Assembly: GCA_030149285.1 (NCBI GenBank)
Contig: JASBRU010000009.1
Coordinates: forward strand, 1-42,512
DNA length: 42,512 nt
Origin: Flavobacteriales bacterium
Lineage (GTDB): Bacteria; Bacteroidota; Bacteroidia; Flavobacteriales; JASBRU01
Reading direction: 5' to 3'
Below are positions 5,509 to 12,531 of the stretch, piece after piece. The first letter of the stretch is position 1, and every line of letters starts with the position of its first letter. The notes beneath the pieces were generated by a model. That model was not told where the DNA came from, did not search any database, and saw only the letters and a program-made list of their open reading frames with translations. The position numbers and the translations under genes were made by a program.

Positions 5509-7296
5509 TTATTGGCCGTCAATCCACGCTTTTGGAGAAAGACCGGTTTCTTTTTTAAAGTAAGTGTTGAATACGGTTTTAGAGTTAAATCCGCTTTCGT
5601 ATGCTAGTCCTAGTATACTGTATTGCTTGTAGTCAGGGTTTGTAGCTAATGATTTGAAATGGTCAATTCTGTAAGAATTGATATACTGATTAAAGTTTTG
5701 TTTGTACTGATGGTTAATTAACCAAGACAGTTTGTTTGGATGTAAGTCTATTTTAGATGCTAAAGATTTAAGTGAGATATCAGAGTAAAGATAAGGTTCT
5801 TCATTTTTCATACAATCACTTAAAAGGCTAGTATGTTTTTCAATATCAGCTTTTTCTAATAAAGCACTTTTATTCAGCTTATTTTCAACAAAGTCAGTAA
5901 TATAAACACTTTTCAAGTACTCCCGATACTTCTTTTTATTTCGAAAATCACCTACGAGAGAATCATTTAATTGTATTAATAGCAGAGAAGACTTATTGTC
6001 TATAGCAGTTTCAATCCAGTCGTATACTTTTTCTTCATTTCCTTGAATAGCATATATAAATAATAGAAAAGAATCTGCTCTAAACCCCTCGGCTGTTTTA
6101 GCTTTTTCTACTAAACTACTTATTAAATAATCTGCTTTTGTTGTGTTTTTTAGGAGTATATGAGCCAAAGCAGCAACACCAATTCTATCATCATCTACCA
6201 CTACTTCACTGGGTACATGATTGAAGTAGTCTAATGTCTCTTCATACTTTTCAAGTTTTAGCAGGCAATAAGCCTTTATACTATGTGCAGGAACATTTTT
6301 ATTATTATCATCCAATATTTTGTCTAGTATTTCTAGCGCATGAGTATAGTTGCCTATCATGTAATAAAAATATGCCTCAAAAAACTTTGTTTCTTGTGAT
6401 AAAGGATCAACCTTTAAGCAGTGGCTTAAATATTGTTCAGAGTTTTTTTGCTCACCTGCTAGTATGTACAAGAAAGATAAAAACTGGTTGGTCTCAGAAT
6501 GGTTTGGGTTTAGCTCTTTAGCTTTAAGCGCAGATTGTAATGAAGCTTGAAAATCACATTCTGAGAAAAAATAATAATTGGCTAATTGATAGTGACCTTC
6601 AGCTAAGTAATTGTTGATTTTTAATGCATGCTCAGTAAGTTCTTTTATTTGCTGCCATGAACTTTTTTGAGGCATAAAACCAGTGGTTGCTAAAAAGCCT
6701 ATTGCATCTGCTTTTCCAAGTAAAGACTCGGCATGGTTAGGGTCAGCATTTAATGCTTTATCATAAAAAGTGATAGCTATTTTAGCATCTTCAGGGTTCC
6801 ATTTTCTAAAATGATAGCGTCCCTTTAAGAACCATTCATATGCATGAAAATCATCTGTTTGATGTCTAACCAATGTGTCTTGCAGCTCAAAGTGCCCTAA
6901 AAATTCACGCGCTTTTTCTGCAATCATTAAACTTACTTCGTCTTGTACCTCAAATATATTGTCAACACTTCTATCCCATGTTTCAGACCAAAAATGAAAA
7001 TCATCTACTGCATGAATCAGTTGGGCGGTAATTCTTATTTTATTTCCACTGAACCGAATACTACCCTCAAGAATTAATGAAACCCATAGCTCTTTGCCTA
7101 TTTTAGGGATAGGGATGTTTTTGTTCTTATAAAAAAAGGATGATGTCCTGGATGTGACTTTAAGTTCAGGAATTCTTGTTAAAGCATTAATTATTTCTTC
7201 TGTAATACCGTCAGCAAAAAACTCACTGTTAGGCTCGCCACTCATATTAACAAATGGGAGGACGGCTATCGATTTAGTATTGCTTTTTTGATTCAC
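5509..7296 (-). CDS. TolB-like/TPR/AraC-type transcriptional regulator
   Basis: A cytoplasmic regulator of 595 aa with three parts. Residues ~8-130 form a TolB/FlgO-like domain (SIAVLPFVNMSGEPNSEFFADGITEEI), as in adenylate-cyclase-like regulators. Residues ~150-460 are TPR-type helical repeats (YDKALNADPNHAESLLGKA). The last ~100 residues form an AraC/XylS double helix-turn-helix (LASKIDLHPNKLSWLINH and YESGFNSKTVFNTYFKKETG). No membrane segment is evident. GTG 7296 is chosen because a TATATTTG box ends 8 nt upstream and the family begins with a few residues before SIAVLPF. It precedes the oxidoreductase/DUF4386 pair on the same strand and is its probable regulator; the inducer is unknown. 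Confidence 0.85.
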   Translation of the reverse strand: MNQKSNTKSIAVLPFVNMSGEPNSEFFADGITEEIINALTRIPELKVTSRTSSFFYKNKNIPIPKIGKELWVSLILEGSIRFSGNKIRITAQLIHAVDDFHFWSETWDRSVDNIFEVQDEVSLMIAEKAREFLGHFELQDTLVRHQTDDFHAYEWFLKGRYHFRKWNPEDAKIAITFYDKALNADPNHAESLLGKADAIGFLATTGFMPQKSSWQQIKELTEHALKINNYLAEGHYQLANYYFFSECDFQASLQSALKAKELNPNHSETNQFLSFLYILAGEQKNSEQYLSHCLKVDPLSQETKFFEAYFYYMIGNYTHALEILDKILDDNNKNVPAHSIKAYCLLKLEKYEETLDYFNHVPSEVVVDDDRIGVAALAHILLKNTTKADYLISSLVEKAKTAEGFRADSFLLFIYAIQGNEEKVYDWIETAIDNKSSLLLIQLNDSLVGDFRNKKKYREYLKSVYITDFVENKLNKSALLEKADIEKHTSLLSDCMKNEEPYLYSDISLKSLASKIDLHPNKLSWLINHQYKQNFNQYINSYRIDHFKSLATNPDYKQYSILGLAYESGFNSKTVFNTYFKKETGLSPKAWIDGQ

Positions 7297-7304
7297 TATA
7301 GCAG

Positions 7305-7312
7305 CAAATATA
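7305..7312 (-). promoter_or_regulatory. -7 box of the regulator promoter
   Basis: TATATTTG on the minus strand, an exact TAnnTTTG match, ends 8 nt before the GTG at 7296. Confidence 0.5.
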
Positions 7313-7629
7313 ATTAATTGAGTTTATGAAAATTAAAATGATTTTGATTATAAATTACCTAGTAATTACACTCTTTAGAAACATCAATGCTATATATTGT
7401 ACAAGTTTCACCAATTTTAGTATACTGGCTAGTATTATTATTATTAATGATGGTCTGTTTTCTGAAGTAGAAAAAAACAGAATAATCAAGCTGCTTCCTT
7501 GGTGTATGGTGTGTTGTAATTAGCTGTATCTTAGTCTTTTAATTGGTTTTTTTGTTTTGTAAAATCAATTCGTTTTTGTTGTAATTTCGATATAGACATT
7601 GGTTATTATTTAACGAATTACAATTAAAA
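7313..7629. other. Intergenic stretch between divergent regulator and SET genes
   Basis: AT-rich. A 65-codon frame at 7326-7523 has no family resemblance and a poor start context; I do not call it a gene. A weak hairpin (CTGTTTTCT with AGAAAAAAACAG, 7455-7480) is visible. A near-consensus TAATTTCG around 7580 may serve the SET gene. Confidence 0.4.
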
Positions 7630-8235
7630 ATGATACATCCAAATACAGAACTAAAATTCATAAATAAAGAGGTTGGCTATGGGGTAGTAGCCACTGAATT
7701 TATACCTGCAGGAACCATTACTTGGGCATTAGATAAGTTAGATAGAGAGTTTACTCCATTGGACTTTCAATCTATGGAACCCATATATCAAGACATATTA
7801 GATACCTATACTTTTAGAAACAACAATGGCAACTTTGTTTTGTGTTGGGATAATGGCAGGTTTGTAAACCACAGTTTCAATTCAAACTGTTTAACAACAG
7901 CTTATGATTTTGAAATAGCAATTAGAGATATACAGCCCGGAGAGCAGTTAACTGATGATTATGGCTACCTAAACATTACACAGCCTTTTAGAGGAATTAA
8001 CGAGGGAACAAGGCGTAAAGTAGTTTACCCCGATGATTTGCTGAAATACTATAAAGTATGGGATAAAAAGCTACGGAATGTTTTTTCTAAGATTACAACA
8101 CTTGAACAACCCTTAAAGTCTTTACTATCAGAATCTGTTTGGAATGAAGTAACAGAAGTAGGAGCAGGGCAAAAACAAATGGAATCGATTTTGAAGAACT
8201 ATTACTCAACAGAAAAAGGTCAAATAGTTGAATAA
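7630..8235 (+). CDS. SET-domain protein
   Basis: A 201-aa protein with a SET fold, the protein-lysine methyltransferase fold that uses S-adenosylmethionine. The signature parts are in order: GYGVVATEFIPAGTITW near the N-terminus, RFVNHSFNSNC (the NHxxxxN/C element) at ~78-88, and GEQLTDDYGYLN at ~104-115, where the Tyr is the usual catalytic residue. There is no post-SET cysteine cluster. Such short free-standing bacterial SET proteins are known, but their substrates mostly are not. It is a single gene with its own terminator at 8234, so context gives no hint of the target. Confidence 0.85.
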   Translation: MIHPNTELKFINKEVGYGVVATEFIPAGTITWALDKLDREFTPLDFQSMEPIYQDILDTYTFRNNNGNFVLCWDNGRFVNHSFNSNCLTTAYDFEIAIRDIQPGEQLTDDYGYLNITQPFRGINEGTRRKVVYPDDLLKYYKVWDKKLRNVFSKITTLEQPLKSLLSESVWNEVTEVGAGQKQMESILKNYYSTEKGQIVE

Positions 8236-8256
8236 CTGATATTTATCAGTTTTTTT
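8234..8256 (+). terminator. Terminator after SET gene
   Basis: AACTGAT (8234-8240), loop ATTT, ATCAGTT (8245-8251), then a T-run. The stem begins inside the stop codon. Confidence 0.75.
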
Positions 8257-8271
8257 GACTTTGTTTTTACC

Positions 8272-8279
8272 TACTTTTG
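8272..8279 (+). promoter_or_regulatory. -7 box upstream of the small membrane genes
   Basis: TACTTTTG matches TAnnTTTG. It lies 39 nt upstream of the 33-aa frame at 8319. Confidence 0.5.
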
Positions 8280-8318
8280 ATTGTACAGTATTTATTTAAC
8301 CGAAAATAAGTGTTGCTT

Positions 8319-8420
8319 ATGGCTATGAGAAAAGCATATAAATTAATTATATCATGCTTTATGTGTATAGGCCTTATCACACTTATAGTACTTATAGTTC
8401 AATCTATTTCTAACCATTAA
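8319..8420 (+). CDS. Putative 33-aa single-pass membrane peptide
   Basis: A short ATG-started frame (MAMRKAYKLIISCFMCIGLI, then a hydrophobic stretch and QSISNH). It has a basic N-terminus followed by about 20 hydrophobic residues, which is a typical small membrane peptide. It sits 39 nt after an exact -7 box and 11 bp before the DUF2892 gene, so it is probably the first gene of a two-gene transcript. I know no family for it. The frame is too short for strong coding evidence, but start, topology and position agree. Confidence 0.45.
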   Translation: MAMRKAYKLIISCFMCIGLITLIVLIVQSISNH

Positions 8421-8431
8421 TAATTTCTACT

Positions 8432-8641
8432 ATGAAAAAGAATATGGGTAATGCAGATCGTGTAATAAGAATACTAATAGCAGTAATTTTAGCTGTTTTA
8501 TATTGGCAGGGAATAATTAGCGGAACCTTAGCTATTATACTGGGCATACTGGCAGCAATATTTGTGCTTACCAGTTTAGTTAGTTTTTGTCCTATCTATG
8601 CTGCAATAGGTACTAATACTTGTCCGGTAGAAAAAAAATAA
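8432..8641 (+). CDS. DUF2892 (YgaP-like transmembrane) protein
   Basis: A 69-aa protein with the DUF2892 pattern: MKKNMGNADRVIRILIAVIL, a first membrane segment, a short turn (YWQGIISG), a second membrane segment, then LVSFCPIYAAIGTNTC. The family matches the membrane part of the rhodanese YgaP but here stands alone. Two conserved Cys lie in the C-terminal tail. Function is unknown. It lies just downstream of the 33-aa peptide and ends at a strong bidirectional terminator. Confidence 0.85.
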   Translation: MKKNMGNADRVIRILIAVILAVLYWQGIISGTLAIILGILAAIFVLTSLVSFCPIYAAIGTNTCPVEKK

Positions 8642-8645
8642 TGAA

Positions 8646-8669
8646 AAAGCCGCTCAAAAGAGCGGCTTT
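8646..8669. terminator. Bidirectional terminator
   Basis: AAAGCCGCTC (8646-8655), loop AAAA, GAGCGGCTTT (8660-8669): a perfect 10-bp stem between the convergent DUF2892 gene and the gene ending at 8674. Confidence 0.8.
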
Positions 8670-8673
8670 AATT

Positions 8674-9189
8674 TTAACGTCTCCTTCTATTTATCGTTTT
8701 TTGGCTTAAAACAGGTTTGTAAATCGTAATCTCAGCATCTAAAAAGGTAGTGAGTTTTTCTGCAAACTCATTTGCCTCTTCTGGGGTATATGCTCGCTTT
8801 AAAACTAGTTTTTTTCTGTGAGTTTTGTTTAAGAGACAGACTTCATAAAAAGTTTCTCTACTTGTTGTACTAGCTATATTTGCTCTACTGTGAGCTGTTG
8901 TAGATTCAGTTTTTTTAAGTACAGAGATATAAGGAAATTCATTTGTGGTTTTCCATTCGCCAAATTTTACTCCATAAATACTGGTGTATGAACGATACCT
9001 CCCTGAAATATCATCTATCTCAATGCCGTTATATGATAAAGCAATAAATCCGCCAACTAAAAGAATTATTGCTCCTGAAATATAATGCCCAGAAAAAATA
9101 ATTAGCAGACCAATCAATATAACAGTGTATCCCGCCCCAACCATTGATGGTGTAAAGGTTTTACCGGTTTTATTGTTTATAGTTTTCAT
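8674..9189 (-). CDS. Hypothetical two-pass membrane protein
   Basis: A 171-aa protein. Two adjacent hydrophobic segments span ~residues 15-52 (VILIGLLIIFSGHYISGAIILLVGGFIAL). They are followed by a soluble domain rich in beta-type sequence (GIEIDDISGRYRSYTSIYGVKFGEW) and ending in a basic tail INRRRR. The layout resembles small proteins with a membrane hairpin and a PH-like cytoplasmic domain, but I cannot assign a family. The start ATG overlaps the GNAT stop (ATGA), so the two are translationally coupled. Confidence 0.7.
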   Translation of the reverse strand: MKTINNKTGKTFTPSMVGAGYTVILIGLLIIFSGHYISGAIILLVGGFIALSYNGIEIDDISGRYRSYTSIYGVKFGEWKTTNEFPYISVLKKTESTTAHSRANIASTTSRETFYEVCLLNKTHRKKLVLKRAYTPEEANEFAEKLTTFLDAEITIYKPVLSQKTINRRRR

Positions 9190-9647
9190 ACTAGTTTTTT
9201 TTTCATGTTGTAGTTAATTATCTCAATTCCTTTTATTAGATTCTTATTTTCTTTAACAATTTCAAATCCTTGTTTTATAAAAAAGGGTTTGGCAGTTATA
9301 CTAGCATCTACAATTATAGTTTTGCAATTTATACTTAGCGCTTTACTTTCTATATCTGCGTATAGTTTATCTGCTATGCCTTGTCTCAAGTACTCTTTAT
9401 GTACATAAAGTACATCTAGGTAATCATTTTTTAAAGAGCAAAATCCTACAATTATGTTGTTTAACTCAGCTACTATAAAGTGTTGGTTCTGTATCCTGTT
9501 TTCCCATTTTTCAGTATTTCGCACAGAAGATGTCCAAACTTCAATTTGTTCAGGTGTATAGTCATCCTTGCAAATACTTTTTATGGTATTTTCAAAAAGC
9601 GCTAAAATTTGGGGTAAATCTTGTAAAGTGGCAGTTCTTATATTCAC
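9186..9647 (-). CDS. GNAT-family N-acetyltransferase
   Basis: A 153-aa enzyme that transfers an acetyl group from acetyl-CoA to an amine; its substrate is unknown. It has the GNAT order: N-terminal beta strand (IRTATLQDLPQILALFENTI), the central VGFCSLKNDYLDVLYVHKEY strands, and the acetyl-CoA loop RQGIADKLYADIE. The C-terminal part has AKPFFIKQGFEIVKENK. I choose GTG at 9647, since family members begin just before IRTAT; the longer frame upstream to 9695 runs into the operator. It is divergent from the MarR gene, with the operator at 9682-9697 between them, so it may share MarR control. Confidence 0.85.
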   Translation of the reverse strand: MNIRTATLQDLPQILALFENTIKSICKDDYTPEQIEVWTSSVRNTEKWENRIQNQHFIVAELNNIIVGFCSLKNDYLDVLYVHKEYLRQGIADKLYADIESKALSINCKTIIVDASITAKPFFIKQGFEIVKENKNLIKGIEIINYNMKKKLV

Positions 9648-9681
9648 AATGTAAAAGTACTTAAGAATAATTATATCTAAT

Positions 9682-9697
9682 ACTTGCATGTGCAAGT
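9682..9697. promoter_or_regulatory. MarR-type operator, site 1
   Basis: ACTTGCA-TG-TGCAAGT is a perfect 7-bp inverted repeat with a 2-bp spacer. It covers the expected -33 region of the MarR promoter (-7 box at 9709) and lies between the divergent GNAT and MarR genes. Confidence 0.7.
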
Positions 9698-9708
9698 GTT
9701 TTTTACTT

Positions 9709-9716
9709 TATATTTG
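9709..9716 (+). promoter_or_regulatory. -7 box of the marR-family gene
   Basis: TATATTTG is an exact TAnnTTTG match. It ends 16 nt before the TTG start, with TTG of the operator about 22 nt upstream as a possible -33 element. Confidence 0.6.
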
Positions 9717-9732
9717 ACGCAAAATATATCAA

Positions 9733-10185
9733 TTGGAAACCCCGAATTTTGATAATATAAATCCTAGAGAGTGTATAAACGCAAAAGTGCGCAGATTACA
9801 TCGTATGATTGACACTGTCTATAAAAAAAGAATTAAGGAGTTTGACTTAAAAGGAAGCATGCTGTCTATACTTTTTATTATAGGAAAAAATAAAGGGATA
9901 AACCAAAAAGAACTTGCTGATAGATTGGTTTTAGATCAATCTACTATGAGTAGGGATATAAAAAGATTGGTTGATAAGGGCTGGGTGTTGGTTTCAAAAG
10001 CAGAAGATACCAGGTACTCTGAGTTGGAAATTTCTAAGGCAGGGTATAAGTTGCTAGAAGAAGTATCTCCCGTATGGGAAAGAACTCATAAAGAAGTAGA
10101 GGCATTGTTGGGGAGTTTTAGTATTCAACAGCTTGACAATATCACTATTGCTATTCAAAACAACATTGGAGAGTTGAATAAATAA
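9733..10185 (+). CDS. MarR-family transcriptional regulator
   Basis: A 150-aa winged-helix repressor. The N-terminal dimerisation helix is followed by the DNA-binding part: NKGINQKELADRLVLDQSTMSRDIKRLVDKGWV (helix-turn-helix, ~residues 56-88), then the wing with KAEDTRYSELEISKAGYKLL. The start is TTG at 9733, giving ETPNFDNINPREC; no ATG in frame leaves a full domain. The palindrome at 9682-9697 overlaps its promoter and a related site lies just before the downstream membrane gene, so autoregulation plus control of that gene is likely. The effector is unknown. Confidence 0.88.
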   Translation: METPNFDNINPRECINAKVRRLHRMIDTVYKKRIKEFDLKGSMLSILFIIGKNKGINQKELADRLVLDQSTMSRDIKRLVDKGWVLVSKAEDTRYSELEISKAGYKLLEEVSPVWERTHKEVEALLGSFSIQQLDNITIAIQNNIGELNK

Positions 10186-10200
10186 ATTTTTTGCACTAAT

Positions 10201-10216
10201 ACTTGCGTATACATAT
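10201..10216. promoter_or_regulatory. MarR-type operator, site 2 (imperfect)
   Basis: ACTTGCGTATACATAT agrees with site 1 at 11 of 16 positions and shares the 11-base lead-in CTAATACTTGC exactly. It lies 3 bp before the ATG of the membrane gene. Confidence 0.5.
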
Positions 10217-10219
10217 ATT

Positions 10220-10915
10220 ATGGAAACACTACCTACTTACATTAGCCCCATTTTTATTGCTATTACAGCAGTAACAGTAATAATGTTTTTTATTGCCACT
10301 AAAAGAAATATTACAGCATTACTTGTAGTTGTTGGGCTTGCAATTGCACAAGCAGTCTTAGGTATTAATGGTTATTTTTTAAAAACAGATGCGACTCCAC
10401 CAAGACTTATAGCACTTCTATTACCAATTGTGGTAATAATGGTTGCAGTTTTTAGTACCAAAAGAGGTAGAACATTTGTAGATAAGTTAGATTTGAAGGC
10501 GTATACATACTTACATACTGTAAGAGTTGGTGTAGAGTTTGTGATTTTGTGGTTGTTTATTGGAGGCTTAATGCCGGAGTCAATGACTTTTGAGGGCAGA
10601 AACTTTGACATATTTTCTGGGATAACGGCACCATTTGTAGCCTACTTTGGGTTTTCTAAGAAAAAACTTAGTAATAAAGCGATGTTAGTATGGAATATAG
10701 TGTGCCTGTTACTAGTATTGCAAGTAGTGATTACAGGAATTTTATCAATAGAATCTGTATTTCAGCAAATGTCATTTGATACGCCCAATAAGGCAATACT
10801 ATATTTCCCCTATGTGTGGTTACCGGGGATAATAGTACCGATTGTAATTTTTGGACATATCATATCCATTAGACAGTTGAGAGCTGCCATTAAAACAGAG
10901 TCCAAGAAGTACTAA
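10220..10915 (+). CDS. Hypothetical polytopic membrane protein
   Basis: A 231-aa protein with six to seven hydrophobic segments. They begin at ~10-28 (FIAITAVTVIMFFIATK) and ~33-50; others are at ~65-82, ~105-122, ~158-178 and ~200-220. The N-terminus is out-facing and the tail is basic (RQLRAAIKTESKKY). I do not recognise a family or a transport motif. The gene lies 34 bp downstream of the MarR-family gene with a second operator-like site at its start, so it is probably the MarR target, perhaps a stress-responsive membrane protein. Confidence 0.75.
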   Translation: METLPTYISPIFIAITAVTVIMFFIATKRNITALLVVVGLAIAQAVLGINGYFLKTDATPPRLIALLLPIVVIMVAVFSTKRGRTFVDKLDLKAYTYLHTVRVGVEFVILWLFIGGLMPESMTFEGRNFDIFSGITAPFVAYFGFSKKKLSNKAMLVWNIVCLLLVLQVVITGILSIESVFQQMSFDTPNKAILYFPYVWLPGIIVPIVIFGHIISIRQLRAAIKTESKKY

Positions 10916-10917
10916 TT

Positions 10918-11259
10918 TTACCTCTTTTTGCTAGACTTTGCCTTAGGGTTAAAATCTAAACACAAACTCAACCAGTAATCAAGCTCATCATCGGTTTCAA
11001 CACCAATGGGCTCAATAAAAAGGTAGCCTTTCATTACCCGTTTGGTAAAATCCATTGTACGGGCACCTTTTTTTTCTAATAAAGATTCGTGTGATTCGGG
11101 GTCAACTCTTGCCATGAGGTCGTTTTTTGTAACGCCCATGCACATTTTGTCGTCAACCATGAAGGTGATTCCACCCATCATTTTTTTTTCTTCAAACGCA
11201 ACTGATTTTCTCTTCAGTTCAGCTCGAATTCGATCTGCTAAAAGTTCATCGTAAGCCAT
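10918..11259 (-). CDS. TfoX/Sxy N-terminal domain protein
   Basis: A 113-aa protein made of the TfoX N-terminal domain: KKMMGGITFMVDDKMCMGV at ~24-42 and a C-terminal GYLFIEPIGVETDDELDYWL segment are typical. Full-length Sxy/TfoX of gammaproteobacteria regulates competence and has a second domain; stand-alone N-domain proteins such as this are common in Bacteroidota and have no clear function. ATG 11259 (MAYDELLADRI) is the family start, and the 17 extra upstream residues look non-coding. It converges on the preceding membrane gene with a 2-bp gap and has no obvious functional partner. Confidence 0.85.
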   Translation of the reverse strand: MAYDELLADRIRAELKRKSVAFEEKKMMGGITFMVDDKMCMGVTKNDLMARVDPESHESLLEKKGARTMDFTKRVMKGYLFIEPIGVETDDELDYWLSLCLDFNPKAKSSKKR

Positions 11260-11288
11260 AATATAGTTTTTTGCACATCTAAATATAG

Positions 11289-11296
11289 TAAATTTG
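11289..11296 (+). promoter_or_regulatory. -7 box of the alkaline phosphatase gene
   Basis: TAAATTTG matches TAnnTTTG exactly and ends 22 nt before the ATG. No PhoB-type box was evident. Confidence 0.5.
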
Positions 11297-11318
11297 TAGC
11301 CCAAAATCACAATACTCT

Positions 11319-12422
11319 ATGAAACCGATTGTTTTTTCAGCATTCATAATATTTTTAGCCTCATGTGGGCAGCGACAAAAAGACGAAGTAAAGACTGAGG
11401 AGAAGGACAAATCACCAAACATTATTTTATTGATAGGGGACGGTATGGGCTTGTCGCAAGTATCTAGTACTTATTATTATCAAGATGCAGTACCTAGTTT
11501 TAGTAGGTTTAAACATATAGGCCTAATAAATACAACATCGGCTAGTCATAAAATAACCGACTCTGCTGCTGGTGCAACAGCTTTTTCTTGCGGAAAAAAA
11601 TCTTATAATGGTGCTATAGGGGTAGATGCTGATAGCACAACAGTAAAGAGCATTACAGAGATATTAAAAGAACTAGGTTATGCCAATGGTTTAATATCTA
11701 CATCATCAATTACACATGCTACGCCGGCATCATTTTTTGCACATGTTGATAGTAGAGGCAAAGAGTTTGAAATAGCAAGAGCTATGAATAAAGGTATTAT
11801 CAATTTTTTTGCAGGCGGTGGTAAACAGTTTTTTAAGGATAGTGAAGAGAATAAAGATTTACTACAACAACTAGCAAACAAAAATTATGTAATTGATACT
11901 AATGCATTAACTAAAACAAGTTTTGACTTAAGTAAAAATTACGGATACCTTCTTGCAAAAGGAGGGATGCCTAAGATGACTGAAGGGAGAGGTGATTTTT
12001 TATTAAATGCTTTTGAGTTAGCGACAATGCATTTATCTACAAATGATAAAGGTTTCTTTTTAATGGTTGAGGGCTCTCAGATTGATTGGGGTGGACACAA
12101 CAATGATGCAGAATACTTAATTGAAGAAATGAAAGACTTTGATAAAGTTATACATGCGGCAATAGATTTTGCTGAGAAAGATGGTAATACCATTGTGATT
12201 GTTACTGCAGACCATGAGACGGGCGGTTTTTCTTTATCTCCTAAAGTAACAGAAGATGGGAATGATTATGATCAAATAGAGCCAACTTTTTCTACTACTG
12301 GGCATACAACTACTTTAATACCGGTTTTTGCCTATGGCGTTGGTGCAGAAAAATTTAGTGGAGTATACCAAAACACGGACATTTTTTACAAAATGCTTGA
12401 GCTTGTAAAGGAGGGGAAGTAG
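11319..12422 (+). CDS. Alkaline phosphatase, lipoprotein
   Basis: A 367-aa phosphomonoesterase of the PhoA fold that releases phosphate from organic phosphates outside the cytoplasm. The N-terminus is a lipoprotein signal: hydrophobic stretch, then lipobox L13-A-S-C16. Metal and catalytic elements appear in order: IGDGMG (D41, zinc/magnesium ligand), TDSAAGATA with nucleophile S82, THATPASFFAHV, SQIDWGGHNND, TADHETGG, and the late GHTTTLIPVFAYG histidine. The length is shorter than E. coli PhoA, as usual for Bacteroidota members. It stands alone with its own promoter and precedes the helicase gene. Confidence 0.92.
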   Translation: MKPIVFSAFIIFLASCGQRQKDEVKTEEKDKSPNIILLIGDGMGLSQVSSTYYYQDAVPSFSRFKHIGLINTTSASHKITDSAAGATAFSCGKKSYNGAIGVDADSTTVKSITEILKELGYANGLISTSSITHATPASFFAHVDSRGKEFEIARAMNKGIINFFAGGGKQFFKDSEENKDLLQQLANKNYVIDTNALTKTSFDLSKNYGYLLAKGGMPKMTEGRGDFLLNAFELATMHLSTNDKGFFLMVEGSQIDWGGHNNDAEYLIEEMKDFDKVIHAAIDFAEKDGNTIVIVTADHETGGFSLSPKVTEDGNDYDQIEPTFSTTGHTTTLIPVFAYGVGAEKFSGVYQNTDIFYKMLELVKEGK

Positions 12423-12461
12423 TATTTTTGCATATTAAAGCCTGATTATCAATGATTCATA

Positions 12462-12496
12462 AATAAGTTTGTAAGTAATTATAAATCAAACTTATT
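12462..12496. repeat. 10-bp inverted repeat upstream of the helicase promoter
   Basis: AATAAGTTTG (12462-12471) and CAAACTTATT (12487-12496) are perfect inverted repeats with a 15-bp AT-rich spacer. They end 4 bp before the helicase -7 box. No long T-run follows, so an operator is as likely as a terminator for the phosphatase gene. Confidence 0.55.
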
Positions 12497-12500
12497 CTCG

Positions 12501-12508
12501 TACCTTTG
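12501..12508 (+). promoter_or_regulatory. -7 box of the helicase gene
   Basis: TACCTTTG, an exact TAnnTTTG match, ends 23 nt before the TTG start, so the leader is short. Confidence 0.65.
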
Positions 12509-12531
12509 CAGCTAATTTTAAATTATTTCTT

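Noticed and set aside
7326..7523. 65-codon frame upstream of the SET gene
   Set aside because: AT-rich, no family resemblance, no promoter or context; likely chance.
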